DNA of 64,000 nucleotides from Armatimonadota bacterium (GTDB taxonomy: Bacteria; Sysuimicrobiota; Sysuimicrobiia; Sysuimicrobiales; Humicultoraceae). The position numbers and the translations under genes are program-made. The stretch covers positions 99,210-163,209 of the forward strand of contig JAVKIA010000002.1 in NCBI GenBank assembly GCA_031459715.1, given 5' to 3'. Positions within the stretch are counted from its first letter, which is position 1. Each line of letters starts with the position of its first letter. The notes under the pieces were generated by a model. The model saw nothing but the letters and a program-made list of their open reading frames with translations. It was not told the DNA's origin and made no database searches. Positions 26,016 through 35,002 of the stretch are shown here, piece by piece.

Positions 26016-28007
26016 CTACACCATTCTGAGGAAGCGCGCGGCGACGCCCCCAATCAGCACCGCCAGGGTCACCGTGCCCAGGGAAATCAACGCGGCCCGG
26101 CGGCGGCCGAGAGCGCGGACCAGCACGGAGATGGTGGCGATGCAGGGGATGTAGATGGTGTTCACCAGGGCATAGGTGAAAATCTGGTCCGCGGTCATGA
26201 AGCTTCTCAGGTTCTGAGCCCCCCGCCCATACTCCATGACGGCCAGCGCCACCAGCAGCTGCAGCGCCAGCTCCTTGCGCAGCACGGCGAACAGCAGCGT
26301 CAGTCCCGCCACCGTGGGCAGGCCCAGCCAGCCTTCCACCAACGGGGCCAGGGGCCAGGCGGCCAGGCGGATCAGGCCGGTCTCGTAAAGGGCGCCCAGA
26401 GCCACACTTCCCCAGAGCACGATGGGCACCGCCACGAAGACGAAGTCCCGCACCCGGACCCACGTCTTCCGCAGAACGGTGCGCGCTGTGGGCAGGCGGA
26501 AGGGGAAGACCTCGGCCAGCAGGTCCGGGATCCTCCCCGGGATGAGGCGATTCAGCCCCCAGCCCGCCGTCAGCACCACAGCGGTGACGATGCCGTAGAG
26601 CGCCAGGGCCCACGGCCACCCCAGGTAGTAAGCCACCGCCCCAAAGATGACGGCGGTGCGGGCGCTGCAGGGGATCATGGTGATCAGGGTCCCGGCGATC
26701 AGGCGCTCCCGTTCGGTGCGCAGCCCGCGCAGCCCGATGATCGCCGGGACGTTGCACCCTGCTCCGGCCACCAGTGGCAGCGCCGCCCGTCCCGACAGCC
26801 CCAGGCCACGCATCAGGCGGTCGAGCAGTACGGCGGCCGCATTGAGGTACCCCGTGTCCTCGAGGACGCCCAGGAGGATGTAGAACGTGAGCACGTAGGG
26901 GATGCCCACCGAGAGCACGGCGTTCAGCCCTGCGTCCAGACCCCACAGCAGCGTGCGCCCTACCACGCCCCCGCCGAAGAGGGCCAGCACCAGCGCCCGG
27001 ATGGGCGGTGAGGCAAGCCGGCCCCACAACCCGTCCACCAGCGCGGCCAGCGCACCGCCACCCCAAAAGAGGGTGGTGAAGACCACAGCCAGGACGGCCA
27101 GCAGCAGGGGGACCCCTGTGGCCGGCCGGATGGCAGCGCGCCAGGCGGCCCGACCGCGGAACTCCCCCGGCGAGACCGTCACCCTGGCTGCGAGGCGCTC
27201 CGCAAGCGCGTGACGCTCGCGAGCCACCGCGACCGATGCCGGCTCCCCGCTTGCCGCCTCCAGGCGGGCGGCAGCGGAGGCGGTGCGCTCCGCCAGGGGC
27301 GCCCGTGCCTGCGGCGCCAGCCCCGGGAGATTTTCCGGCTGCAGCGCACCTTCCAGGAGCAGAAGCGCTGTCCCCCGCCTGGACAGGGGAATGTGGCCGT
27401 CCAGGGAGGAGGCCAGCCGCGCCACTTCCCGCTCCAGGAGGGGGCTGTAGCGGTGCCGGACCGCAGGCGCCTGGCCGGCCGCCCGCAGGGCCTCGGCCAG
27501 GACCTCACGCAGCCCCCACCCCCGTACAGCCACCGTCGGGATCACCGGGACACCCAGGAGCTCGCGCAACTGCTGGACGTCGATACGGATACCCGCGCGC
27601 TCCGCGACATCCGCCAGGTTGAGGGCCACGACTACAGGGAAGCCCAGGTCGATCAGCTGCAGGACCAGGTAGAGGTTGCGCATCAGGTTCGTGGCGTCGA
27701 CGATGGCCACCACCGCGTCGGGCGGCCACTCCAGCAGGGCCTGCCGGGCGGCGCACTGGTCGCCCGAAGTGCACGTCAGGCAGTAGAGTCCCGGCAGGTC
27801 CACCAGCGTCACCACTTGCCCATCCAGCCGGACGGTGGCCGCGTTCACCTCAACGGTGGCCCCGGGGTAGTTGGTGGTGAGCACCTCCAGCCCGGTGAGC
27901 CGGTTGAAGATCGTGGACTTCCCCACGTTGGGGTTGCCGGCGAGGGCAACGGTGGTACCCGCTCGCTGGTCGTAGGGCGCCAGCTGGTGGCAGGCCACGG
28001 CACTCAT
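26016..28007 (-). CDS. feoB: Ferrous iron transporter FeoB
   Basis: The 663-residue protein has an N-terminal G domain (GNPNVGKS at residues 24-31, switch DLPG at 70-73, NLAD as the guanine motif) and a C-terminal membrane domain with two Gate repeats (PLVAGAGCNVPAIIGLR and ITMIPCSARTAV). It imports Fe(II), fitting the haem and cytochrome demand of the neighbourhood. The ATG at 28007 is chosen because it overlaps the feoA stop as ATGA; an upstream in-frame GTG at 28019 is less likely. Confidence 0.95.
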   Translation of the reverse strand: MSAVACHQLAPYDQRAGTTVALAGNPNVGKSTIFNRLTGLEVLTTNYPGATVEVNAATVRLDGQVVTLVDLPGLYCLTCTSGDQCAARQALLEWPPDAVVAIVDATNLMRNLYLVLQLIDLGFPVVVALNLADVAERAGIRIDVQQLRELLGVPVIPTVAVRGWGLREVLAEALRAAGQAPAVRHRYSPLLEREVARLASSLDGHIPLSRRGTALLLLEGALQPENLPGLAPQARAPLAERTASAAARLEAASGEPASVAVARERHALAERLAARVTVSPGEFRGRAAWRAAIRPATGVPLLLAVLAVVFTTLFWGGGALAALVDGLWGRLASPPIRALVLALFGGGVVGRTLLWGLDAGLNAVLSVGIPYVLTFYILLGVLEDTGYLNAAAVLLDRLMRGLGLSGRAALPLVAGAGCNVPAIIGLRGLRTERERLIAGTLITMIPCSARTAVIFGAVAYYLGWPWALALYGIVTAVVLTAGWGLNRLIPGRIPDLLAEVFPFRLPTARTVLRKTWVRVRDFVFVAVPIVLWGSVALGALYETGLIRLAAWPLAPLVEGWLGLPTVAGLTLLFAVLRKELALQLLVALAVMEYGRGAQNLRSFMTADQIFTYALVNTIYIPCIATISVLVRALGRRRAALISLGTVTLAVLIGGVAARFLRMV

Positions 28008-28264
28008 GGGTTGTCGCACACCTCGATGCGCGCGGCCAGTCGCCGACCCAGGGCGTAGACCCCGCCCGCGGTCTGCACTACGACCGGTCCCCCCAGGGGA
28101 ACCACCTCGATCACCCCGACCGGCTCACCCGGAAGGAGGCGCAAGGCGGCCAGCTCCGCCGCCATACCCGGGTCGTCCAGAGGTATGCGCACGATGGTCC
28201 CGCAGCTCCCTGCGCCAAGGCCGGCCAGGGGGCGCGTCCGCGCCGCGGCAGCAACGTGCTCCAT
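28004..28264 (-). CDS. feoA: FeoA-domain protein
   Basis: The 86-residue SH3-like protein matches FeoA: GSCGTIVRIP, LLPGEPVGVIEVVPLGGPVVVQ and a C-terminal YALGRRLAARIEV. It assists FeoB, with which it overlaps by 4 bp. The ATG at 28264 is preferred to the GTG one codon upstream. No clear Fur or DtxR box was recognised in the 113 bp upstream. Confidence 0.9.
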   Translation of the reverse strand: MEHVAAAARTRPLAGLGAGSCGTIVRIPLDDPGMAAELAALRLLPGEPVGVIEVVPLGGPVVVQTAGGVYALGRRLAARIEVCDNP

Positions 28265-28380
28265 CACCGGACCTATTTGTTGAGCCCCATTCTCCTAAAT
28301 CACAGTGTCCAGGCTGCCGGCCGGGGCGGCAATCAGGCCGGCGCTGTATTCGACCACGCGCCAGGGGGAACGGCTCCCCC

Positions 28381-29085
28381 TCAAACTCCCAGGTAGGCGC
28401 GGCGCACGTCGTCGCGGTCCAGCAGCTTCCGGCCGGCGCCCTGCAGGGTTATGCGGCCGTTCTCCAGAACGTAGGCGCGGTCGGCGATGGCCAGGGCCTG
28501 CTTCACGTTCTGCTCCACCAGCAGGACGGTGGTGCCCTGGCGGCGGATCTGCGCGATGACGTTGAAAACGTTGCGCACGACGATGGGAGCCAGCCCCAGG
28601 CTGGGCTCGTCCAGCAGGAGCAGGATGGGGGCGCTCATCAACGCCCGGGCGATGGCCAGCATCTGCTGCTCCCCGCCGGACAGCGTCCCTGCGTCCTGCC
28701 GCCGCCGCTCTCGCAGCACGGGAAAGATCTCGTAGACGCGCTCCAGGCTTTGCCGCCGCGTGCGCCGGCCGCGGGGGGTGTAGGAACCCAGGAGGAGGTT
28801 CTCCTCGACCGTCATCAGCGGGAAGAGCTGTCGCCCTTCCGGCACGTGGGCGATCCCCCGGGCGGTGATGTGGTGCGCGCCCAGCCCGCCGATGCTCTCC
28901 CCGTTGAAGCGGATGGACCCGGCGCGGGGACGGAGCAGACCGGAGACGGCCCGCAGGGTCGTGGTCTTGCCCGCGCCGTTGGCCCCCACCAGCGCCACCA
29001 GCTCACCGGCGTTGACGGTGAAGGAAACGCCCCACAGCGTCTGCAGGTCCCCGTAGGCCACGTCCAGGCCGTCAACCTGCAGCAT
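28381..29085 (-). CDS. Second Liv-type importer ATPase, LivF-like
   Basis: The 234-residue ATPase has Walker A GANGAGKTTT, signature LSGGEQQMLAIARAL and Walker B LLLLDEPSLGLAP. It is the last gene of the second liv operon and overlaps the LivG-like gene by 14 bp. It lies 113 bp from feoA with no obvious shared regulation. Confidence 0.92.
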   Translation of the reverse strand: MLQVDGLDVAYGDLQTLWGVSFTVNAGELVALVGANGAGKTTTLRAVSGLLRPRAGSIRFNGESIGGLGAHHITARGIAHVPEGRQLFPLMTVEENLLLGSYTPRGRRTRRQSLERVYEIFPVLRERRRQDAGTLSGGEQQMLAIARALMSAPILLLLDEPSLGLAPIVVRNVFNVIAQIRRQGTTVLLVEQNVKQALAIADRAYVLENGRITLQGAGRKLLDRDDVRRAYLGV

Positions 29086-29803
29086 CTCCCGCCTCTCCCA
29101 GGTAGGCTTCGATCACCTGCGGGTTGCGGGCCACCTCCTGCGGTGGCCCCTCGGCGATCTTCTGCCCGTAGTTCAGCACCACCACCCGGTGGCTGATGCC
29201 CATGATCACCCGCATCACGTGCTCCACCACCAGGATGGTGAGGCCGCGGTCACGGAGCTGCCGGATCAGGTCCATCACCCGGTCCGTCTCCGTCGGGTTC
29301 AACCCCGCCGCCACCTCGTCCAGCAGGAGGAGCTGCGGCTGCAGCGCCAGCGCCCGGGCCAGCTCCACGCGCTTGCGGCCGGCCAGGGTCAGCGAGGCCG
29401 CCGGCCGCAGCGCCACCTGGGCCAGGCCCACGAACTGCAGCGCCTCCCAGGCCTTCCTCTCAGCCGTCCGCCGCTGCGGGTGACGCAGGAACGCACCCAC
29501 CAGCACGTTCTCCAGCACGGTAAGGCGGGGGAAGGGACGCACGATCTGGAAAGTGCGTCCCACCCCCAGGGCCGCCATCTGGTGGGGCGGAGTTCCGGTC
29601 ACGTCGCGGCCGGCATAGCGCACGCGGCCGCTGCTGGGCGGCAGGTATCCGTTGACCACGTTGAAGAGGGTGGTCTTGCCCGCGCCGTTGGGCCCGATCA
29701 GCCCCAGGATCTCCCCTTCGCCCACGGTGAAGGAGACGTCGTTGACGGCGGCGAGGCCGCCGAAGTGCTTACTCAGCCGGTGCAGCTGCAGGACGTCTGG
29801 CAC
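29072..29803 (-). CDS. Second Liv-type importer ATPase, LivG-like
   Basis: The 243-residue ATPase has Walker A GPNGAGKTT, the LivG-typical signature LTLAGRKRVELARALA and Walker B LLLLDEVAAGLNP. The GTG at 29803 is chosen because GGAGGTGG sits just upstream; a longer reading begins inside the LivM-like gene and adds 18 residues without family similarity. It overlaps that permease gene by 35 bp. Confidence 0.9.
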   Translation of the reverse strand: MPDVLQLHRLSKHFGGLAAVNDVSFTVGEGEILGLIGPNGAGKTTLFNVVNGYLPPSSGRVRYAGRDVTGTPPHQMAALGVGRTFQIVRPFPRLTVLENVLVGAFLRHPQRRTAERKAWEALQFVGLAQVALRPAASLTLAGRKRVELARALALQPQLLLLDEVAAGLNPTETDRVMDLIRQLRDRGLTILVVEHVMRVIMGISHRVVVLNYGQKIAEGPPQEVARNPQVIEAYLGEAGDAAG

Positions 29804-30743
29804 GCGGCCACCTCCGGACGAGGAAGGTCCACCCGCCCGCGACCCCTTCGGGGGCAAAGCGCACGATCAGGATGATCAGGATACCGTAGATCAACAGGTT
29901 CGCTTGCTGGAAGTAGTTGCGAAAGAGGTCTCCCGCCGCCAGCAGCAGCACCGCGCCGATGGTGGGGCCGAAGACCGTCCCCGCCCCGCCGATGTAAGCG
30001 ATCAGGGCCAGCTCCACGCTCACGCCGATGTCGAAGATGATGTGCGGCTCGAAGAAGGAGACGTAGAGGGCAAAGAGCGCCCCACCGGCGGCGGTGAAGG
30101 CGGCGCTGATCATGAACGCCAGAATCTTGTAGCGGGTGGGGTTGACGCCCATGGCCTGTGCCGAGTCCTGGTCCTCGCGGATGGCCTGCAGGTAGTAGCC
30201 GAAACGGCTCCAGGAGAGCCACCAGGCCACCAGCAGGGTGAGTCCCAGCAGCCCCAGCCCCAGGTAGAACTCCACCGTGCGGTCAAACAGGTTCAGGCCA
30301 AAAGGCTGGGGCAGGGTCTTGATGAACAACCCCTCGGCCCCGCCGGTGACGCGCTTCCAGTTGATCGCCACCAGGCGCAGCATTTCCGCCACGGCGATGG
30401 TGGAGAGGGCGAAGTAGGGACCGCGCAGGCGGAAGACCAACCACCCCCACCCCGCGGCGAAGAGCGTGGCCAGAGCCACACCCGCCAACATCCCCCACCA
30501 CGGAGCCACGCCCAGGCGCAGCGACAGCAGCGCCATGGTGTAGCCGCCGATCCCCAGGAGTGCGGCGTGCCCCAGGGATAGCTGCCCGCCCCACCCGCCC
30601 AGCACATCCCAGGCCGTGGCCATGGCGGCGAAGAGGACGATGGCTACGCCCAGGTTCAGCCGGGTGGGGAAGAGCTGCGGGTAGAGGGCGAAGGCGGCGA
30701 CGACCGCCGCCACAGCCAGCAGCATGCGCCCGGCGCGTTCCAT
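29769..30743 (-). CDS. Second Liv-type importer permease, LivM-like
   Basis: The 324-residue permease has the LivM motif GGWGGQLSLGHAALLGIGGY and the coupling loop RFGYYLQAIREDQDSAQAMGVN, with about nine hydrophobic segments. It follows the LivH-like gene by 1 bp. These motifs are closer to canonical LivM than those of the importer in the aromatic cluster. Confidence 0.92.
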   Translation of the reverse strand: MERAGRMLLAVAAVVAAFALYPQLFPTRLNLGVAIVLFAAMATAWDVLGGWGGQLSLGHAALLGIGGYTMALLSLRLGVAPWWGMLAGVALATLFAAGWGWLVFRLRGPYFALSTIAVAEMLRLVAINWKRVTGGAEGLFIKTLPQPFGLNLFDRTVEFYLGLGLLGLTLLVAWWLSWSRFGYYLQAIREDQDSAQAMGVNPTRYKILAFMISAAFTAAGGALFALYVSFFEPHIIFDIGVSVELALIAYIGGAGTVFGPTIGAVLLLAAGDLFRNYFQQANLLIYGILIILIVRFAPEGVAGGWTFLVRRWPRARRPAAAPAE

Positions 30744-30744
30744 C

Positions 30745-31620
30745 CTAGACCCGGCTCCTGCCGAACAGCCCCGCCGGCTTGAACAGCAGGACGAGGAGGA
30801 AGGCGATCAGGCCGAAGGCGTCGCGGTAGCCGCTGCTTACGTAGGTCGCCCCCAGCGACTCCGCCACCCCCAGGATCAGCCCTCCGCCGATGGCCCCCAG
30901 GACGTTGCCCATGCCCGCCAGCACCGTGACTACGAAGGCCTTCAGGGTGAAGACGCCGCCCACCGTGGGTATGACATACAGCACCGGCAGCAGCAGAGTC
31001 CCCGCCAGCATGGCCAGGGCGGTGCCGATGCCGAAGGCCAGCCCGCGGATCTGCGCCGTGTTCACTCCTACCAGCTCCGCCGCGTCCCGGTTCTGCGCCG
31101 TCGCCCGCATCGCCCGCCCCACCTCGGTGCGCGTAAGCACGGCGTACAGCCCGGCGATGGCTCCCACGGTGATGAGGAAGGACACCGTCAGCGGCAGGCT
31201 GAAGGTCACCGCACCCAGCCGCAGCGTGGAGGTGGAGTAGACGGTGTAAATGCTCTGCGGCTGGGCGCCGAAGCCAAACAGCAGCAGGTTGCTGATCACC
31301 AGTCCCAGGCCCACCGTCATCAGGATGGAGGAGTGCTCCGGGGCATGGGCGATGGGCGCGATGAAGAGCTTCTCCGCCGCGTAGCCCAGCAGCATCGCCG
31401 CCGGGAGGACGATGATGCTGGCCAGGTATGGGTCGAGGTGGAAGCGGGAGAACAGGAAGAGCGCCGCATACATCCCCAGCGCCAGGAACTCTCCGTGGGC
31501 GAAGTTCACCACGCGCATGACGCCGAAGATCAGCGAGAGGCCGATGCCCACGATGGCGTAGACGCCACCGGTGAGGATCCCGCTCACCACGACCTGGACG
31601 AGGGAGGTGATCTCGGTCAT
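30745..31620 (-). CDS. Second Liv-type importer permease, LivH-like
   Basis: The 291-residue permease has LIFGVMRVVNFAHGEFLALG, the coupling loop EVGRAMRATAQNRDAAELVGV and a C-terminal LLFKPAGLFG, all typical of LivH. It lies 63 bp downstream of the binding-protein gene, separated by a strong RNA hairpin that may lower its expression relative to the binding protein. Confidence 0.92.
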   Translation of the reverse strand: MTEITSLVQVVVSGILTGGVYAIVGIGLSLIFGVMRVVNFAHGEFLALGMYAALFLFSRFHLDPYLASIIVLPAAMLLGYAAEKLFIAPIAHAPEHSSILMTVGLGLVISNLLLFGFGAQPQSIYTVYSTSTLRLGAVTFSLPLTVSFLITVGAIAGLYAVLTRTEVGRAMRATAQNRDAAELVGVNTAQIRGLAFGIGTALAMLAGTLLLPVLYVIPTVGGVFTLKAFVVTVLAGMGNVLGAIGGGLILGVAESLGATYVSSGYRDAFGLIAFLLVLLFKPAGLFGRSRV

Positions 31621-31647
31621 GCTCCCGTCACCACGCCCTCCAGCAAC

Positions 31648-31676
31648 GCGGGCGGGAGGGATACCCTCCCGCCCGC
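31648..31676 (-). terminator. Strong hairpin between binding-protein and permease genes
   Basis: GCGGGCGGGAGGG (31648-31660) pairs perfectly with CCCTCCCGCCCGC (31664-31676) across a 3-base loop: 13 base pairs, all but a few G-C. No T-run follows on the minus strand, so it is more likely an attenuator or 3'-end stabiliser of the binding-protein mRNA than a full terminator. Confidence 0.75.
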
Positions 31677-31683
31677 AGGGTCG

Positions 31684-32880
31684 CTACCGCCGGTTCCAGG
31701 GAGGAGTGGGGTACCTCGGCCGCCCTGGAGCGATCTGCGTCGGGAAGACGGTAACGAACTTCCCGCCCTGGACCTGCTCCACCACCATAGGGATGGGGTT
31801 CTGGTTGCGGAACCCGGCGAAGTTCTGGAACTGGACCGGACCCACCGGGGTCATGAGGTTGGTGGCGGCCAGGGCGCTCATGATCGCCTTCTTCTCCATG
31901 CTCCTGGCGCGGTTGAGCGCGTCTGCGGCGACGATGAGAGCCATGTAGGCTTCCGCGGCGTGGTAGGAGGGTTCCCCTCCACCCAGGGCCGCCTTCAGCC
32001 GCTCATACAGCTCCCGCGCGCCCGGATACTTGACGTCCGGCGTCCAGGAGGTGGCGGTGAAGACCCACTCCGCGGCGTCGCCCGCGCCCTTGATGAAGGA
32101 CTCGATGGCGAATCCTGCTGCGGCACCGGCGAAGAGCTTGGGGTTCAGGTTGACCTCCTTGGCCTGCCGCATGATAGCCACGGCGTCCTCCTCGTAGGAG
32201 ACCATGAACACCACGTCGGTGTTGAGGATACGGAAGCGATTCAGCAACGGTCGGAAATCGGTCAGCCCGCGGTCGTAGGCTTCGCGCGCCACCAGCTTGT
32301 AGCCGCGCACCTTGGTGAAGGCTTCCGCAGCGTCGGCCACCGACTGCTCGAAGGCGCCGGTGCCCGCCAGGATGGCCACAGTCTGGATCCCGCCGAGAAA
32401 GTCGAACAGGTCGAACAGAGTGCGGGCGTAAGTGCTGGAGACGCTCTTGGCCCGGAAGACGTAGGGCGACCCGGGCTTGGTGATGCTGTCGTCGGCGCTG
32501 CCGGAAACCAGGAGTGGCATCTCCCGCCGTTCCATGTAGCCGGCCAGCGGCTTACTCACCCCGCTGCTGTAGGTGCCCAGGATAAGGGGCACGCCCTTGG
32601 CCAGCAGACGCTCCGCAGCGGATAGGGCCGCGGGGACGGCGCTGGCATCGTCCTCGATGAGCAGCTCCAGCGGCCGGCCCAGCACCCCGCCTTTCCCGTT
32701 GATCTCCTTCAGGGCGACGTCATAGCCGGCCATCTGCATCTTGCCGAAGGTGGCGAACCGACCGGTGAGGGAGGTGATCACGCCGATGCGCACCGGCTCC
32801 GGCGCAGCGGCTGGGGACGGCGGCACTAGAGCCGCCAGCAGGGCTACCACGGCTATGGTGACCACCAGGCGTACGCGCAT
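31684..32880 (-). CDS. Second Liv-type importer, substrate-binding protein
   Basis: The 398-residue secreted receptor has a signal peptide (MRVRLVVTIAVVALLAALV, cleavage after SPAAA) and the periplasmic fold VRIGVITSLTGRFATFG, GKGGVLGRPLELLIEDDAS. The ATG at 32880 follows GAGGAGGAAGAGG. Its ligand is unknown. Its promoter carries the ATCGGG-type operator shared with cytochrome and signalling genes, which separates it from the aromatic-cluster importer. Confidence 0.9.
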   Translation of the reverse strand: MRVRLVVTIAVVALLAALVPPSPAAAPEPVRIGVITSLTGRFATFGKMQMAGYDVALKEINGKGGVLGRPLELLIEDDASAVPAALSAAERLLAKGVPLILGTYSSGVSKPLAGYMERREMPLLVSGSADDSITKPGSPYVFRAKSVSSTYARTLFDLFDFLGGIQTVAILAGTGAFEQSVADAAEAFTKVRGYKLVAREAYDRGLTDFRPLLNRFRILNTDVVFMVSYEEDAVAIMRQAKEVNLNPKLFAGAAAGFAIESFIKGAGDAAEWVFTATSWTPDVKYPGARELYERLKAALGGGEPSYHAAEAYMALIVAADALNRARSMEKKAIMSALAATNLMTPVGPVQFQNFAGFRNQNPIPMVVEQVQGGKFVTVFPTQIAPGRPRYPTPPWNRR

Positions 32881-32941
32881 GGCCTCTTCCTCCTCTGCAG
32901 GTTCCCCTGGCCAAGATACAGTGACGGGTACACCTGCCAGT

Positions 32942-32986
32942 AGCCTAGGATCTTTCGGGCACCGCCACATCGGGCCGACGCCTGAT
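32942..32986 (-). promoter_or_regulatory. Regulon promoter: operator plus TAGGCT, second liv operon
   Basis: Reading the minus strand, ATCAGG-CGTCGG-CCCGAT (32986-32969, one arm mismatch) is followed after 21 bp by TAGGCT (32947-32942). Transcription would begin near 32935, giving a leader of about 55 bases. A second candidate -10, TATCTT at 32918-32913, lies closer to the gene. A palindrome CTGATTCCGGAATCAG overlaps the upstream arm (32982-32997). Confidence 0.6.
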
Positions 32987-32999
32987 TCCGGAATCAGTC

Positions 33000-33746
33000 C
33001 TACTGCGGAGGGACGGACGGCAGGGCGGGCTGATCGGCGCCCTCCGGGAGCGGGCGCACAATCCCCGCCTCCACCAGGCGAGCGTACTCCTCGGCGTGCT
33101 CGCGGCGCAGCCGCTCCACCTCCACCTGCCCCGTGAACATGGCCGGGTCCATGGGGAATACCTCCGGACGGAAGTGCGCGTTGTAGAAGTGCCAGATGAT
33201 CACGGCGGCCACGGCGAGAATGGCCTCCCCCCCGTGGGCCACGCGCGCTGCCGGCACCAGCACGCCGGGGAGGAAGCGGGCCAGGAACTCAGGGAACCAC
33301 ATGATCAGCCCAGTGGTGGCCATGATGGCCGTCCCCCAGACCACCGCCCAGTACTCAAACTTCTGCCGGTAGTCATAGCGGCCGAAGACTGGCCTTTCCC
33401 GGCGCATCCCCGCCAGGTAGGCGATGTCCAGCAGAACGTCGCGCACGTCGCGGAAGGTGATACTCATGGTACCGCGCTCGCGGCCGGCCCGCCGCGCCGC
33501 CAGGACCGCGCCGATGTGGTAGAAGGATTGCAGGATGAGTAGGACGGCGAAGGTGCGGTGGATCAACCGGGTAGTCTCGATCCCCCCCATCAGCCGGATG
33601 ATCCGCTCCGCCCACCCGGTGAAGAAGTACTTCTGAGGCAGGCCGGTGAATGCCAGGACGTTGAACGTGATGATGAGCAGAAAGTGCTCGATCCGCTGGG
33701 CCAGGGTGAAGCGCTGCACCGCAGGGCCGGGATGGCGGGATCTCAC
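33000..33746 (-). CDS. Membrane cytochrome b (formate dehydrogenase gamma/cytochrome b561-like)
   Basis: The 248-residue integral membrane protein has four hydrophobic segments with candidate haem-ligating histidines: RIEHFLLIITFNVLAFTG, RLIHRTFAVLLILQSFYHIG, and AHGGEAILAVAAVIIWHFYNAHF. It probably passes quinol electrons to the 7-haem cytochrome encoded immediately upstream. The GTG at 33746 follows GGGGAG and overlaps the cytochrome c stop as GTGA. The electron acceptor is unknown. Confidence 0.8.
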   Translation of the reverse strand: MRSRHPGPAVQRFTLAQRIEHFLLIITFNVLAFTGLPQKYFFTGWAERIIRLMGGIETTRLIHRTFAVLLILQSFYHIGAVLAARRAGRERGTMSITFRDVRDVLLDIAYLAGMRRERPVFGRYDYRQKFEYWAVVWGTAIMATTGLIMWFPEFLARFLPGVLVPAARVAHGGEAILAVAAVIIWHFYNAHFRPEVFPMDPAMFTGQVEVERLRREHAEEYARLVEAGIVRPLPEGADQPALPSVPPQ

Positions 33747-34678
33747 CTCGGTCTCCCCTTCAAGCGGTCCCCTGCCCAGCGGCTCAGGTCCAGCACGGTG
33801 AGCACCGCCAGGAAGCCCAGGACCGCGGGAATGAGCACACGGTAGAAGATCTGCACGTACCACACCAGGGGCGAGGCGCCGGGGCCGGGCGTTTTGTGCT
33901 CGGTCCAGGCGCTGGCGAAGAAGCGGCCTGCGGTGGGATGGCACCGCCGGCAGGTCGTCAAGATGTTTCGCGGGGCCACTGGGGCCGCCGGGTCCTCGGT
34001 GTCCTTGATGTCGTGTACGCCGTGGCAGTCGTAGCAGATGGCTGCCGGGGTGGGACTGTAGGGTTTGGTCAGCTTGTAGAGAGCGGTGGTCACCCCGTGA
34101 AACTCTCGGGTGTATGCTTCATACACCGGGAGCAGCCCGTAGCGAGCCATGATCTGCGGGTCTCCGTGGCAGGTGCCGCACAGCTGCGGTGTGTTGTTGC
34201 GAAAAGCGGGCGCGCTGGCCCGGACCACATCGTGGGCGCCGTGGCAGGAGGTGCAGGTGGGCACGTCCGGAAAGCCCATGACTAGGGCCCGCCCGTGGAT
34301 GCTGCCGGCGAACTGGCCTGCCTCCTGGCTGTGGCAGGTGGTACAGATCTGTGCCCGCGCCACCCGGTAGTCGCGCAGCGTCCTGGCGGTCAGCGGCGGG
34401 TGCGGGTAGCGAGTGTGGTCGGGGTGGCAGGTGGCGCAGGTGAGCGCGCTGCCGTGGGTCGAGCGCCGGAGGACGGCGGGGTCAACGCTGATGGGGAAGG
34501 ATTCCCCGCCAGGAAGGGTCAGGGTGAGGCCCGCGGCGCCGTGGCAGGCGAGGCAACCCTCCTCCTGGGAGGCGGCTCCAGCCGCCGCCGCGACCACGGT
34601 GCCGACACCCACGGTCAGCAAGGCTACGGTCCCGGCAAGGGCGACGAGGGAAACTGCAAGCAACCGGCGACGGCCCAC
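33743..34678 (-). CDS. Seven-haem c-type cytochrome, membrane-anchored
   Basis: The 311-residue exported protein has a signal sequence (MGRRRLLAVSLVALAGTVALL), seven CxxCH motifs (CLACH, CATCH, CTTCH, CTSCH, CGTCH, CYDCH, CRRCH) and one C-terminal transmembrane helix near residues 275-297. It forms a quinol-linked electron transfer pair with the cytochrome b that follows. The GTG at 34678 is chosen for its CCGGAGG ribosome site; an ATG at 34705 has none and would lie upstream of the inferred transcription start. Confidence 0.85.
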   Translation of the reverse strand: MGRRRLLAVSLVALAGTVALLTVGVGTVVAAAAGAASQEEGCLACHGAAGLTLTLPGGESFPISVDPAVLRRSTHGSALTCATCHPDHTRYPHPPLTARTLRDYRVARAQICTTCHSQEAGQFAGSIHGRALVMGFPDVPTCTSCHGAHDVVRASAPAFRNNTPQLCGTCHGDPQIMARYGLLPVYEAYTREFHGVTTALYKLTKPYSPTPAAICYDCHGVHDIKDTEDPAAPVAPRNILTTCRRCHPTAGRFFASAWTEHKTPGPGASPLVWYVQIFYRVLIPAVLGFLAVLTVLDLSRWAGDRLKGRPR

Positions 34679-34694
34679 CGCAACCTCCGGCTTC

Positions 34695-34739
34695 ACTGTA
34701 CCCATCGCGCGCAGTGAAGCTATCGGGTCTTGGGCCGAT
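34695..34739 (-). promoter_or_regulatory. Regulon promoter: operator plus TACAGT, 7-haem cytochrome
   Basis: On the minus strand ATCGGC-CCAAGA-CCCGAT (34739-34722, one arm mismatch) is followed after 21 bp by TACAGT (34700-34695). With transcription from about 34688 the operator centre is at -42.5, the class II activator position, and no good -35 is present. This supports translation from the GTG at 34678. Confidence 0.6.
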
Positions 34740-34795
34740 TTGCCATCCTCCCCTCACATCATGGCGACGCGGGCGAGATGCCCTGTCGCTTCAGT

Positions 34796-34906
34796 TCAGA
34801 AGCAGACGGCGTTGATCCAGGAGACAATGAAGGTAGCCACGGCGGCCGTTAGCAGGAGCAGGGCCAGGTAGCCCCAGACAGCGTACCGCTCTCCCCGGTC
34901 TGGCAT
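34796..34906 (-). CDS. 36-residue single-pass membrane protein
   Basis: ATG at 34906 preceded by GGGAGGAGAG opens a 36-residue frame: a charged start (MPDRGERYAVWGY) and one hydrophobic helix ending INAVCF. The strong ribosome site and position between two respiratory or signalling genes on the same strand argue that it is real. It may be a small subunit or assembly factor of the neighbouring cytochrome complex; no family was recognised. Confidence 0.55.
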   Translation of the reverse strand: MPDRGERYAVWGYLALLLLTAAVATFIVSWINAVCF

Positions 34907-35002
34907 CTCTCCTCCCCTCCCCCGGTACAGAAAACCGCTGGCTCCCCACCAGAGACCGCCAATGCCTGGTGCTCGGCCGCACCCGGGCCCCGGGTACGGG
35001 GG

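Noticed and set aside
30724..32625. 633-codon plus-strand frame opposite the second liv permease and binding protein
   Set aside because: Shadow of genes on the other strand; low-complexity composition and no motif.
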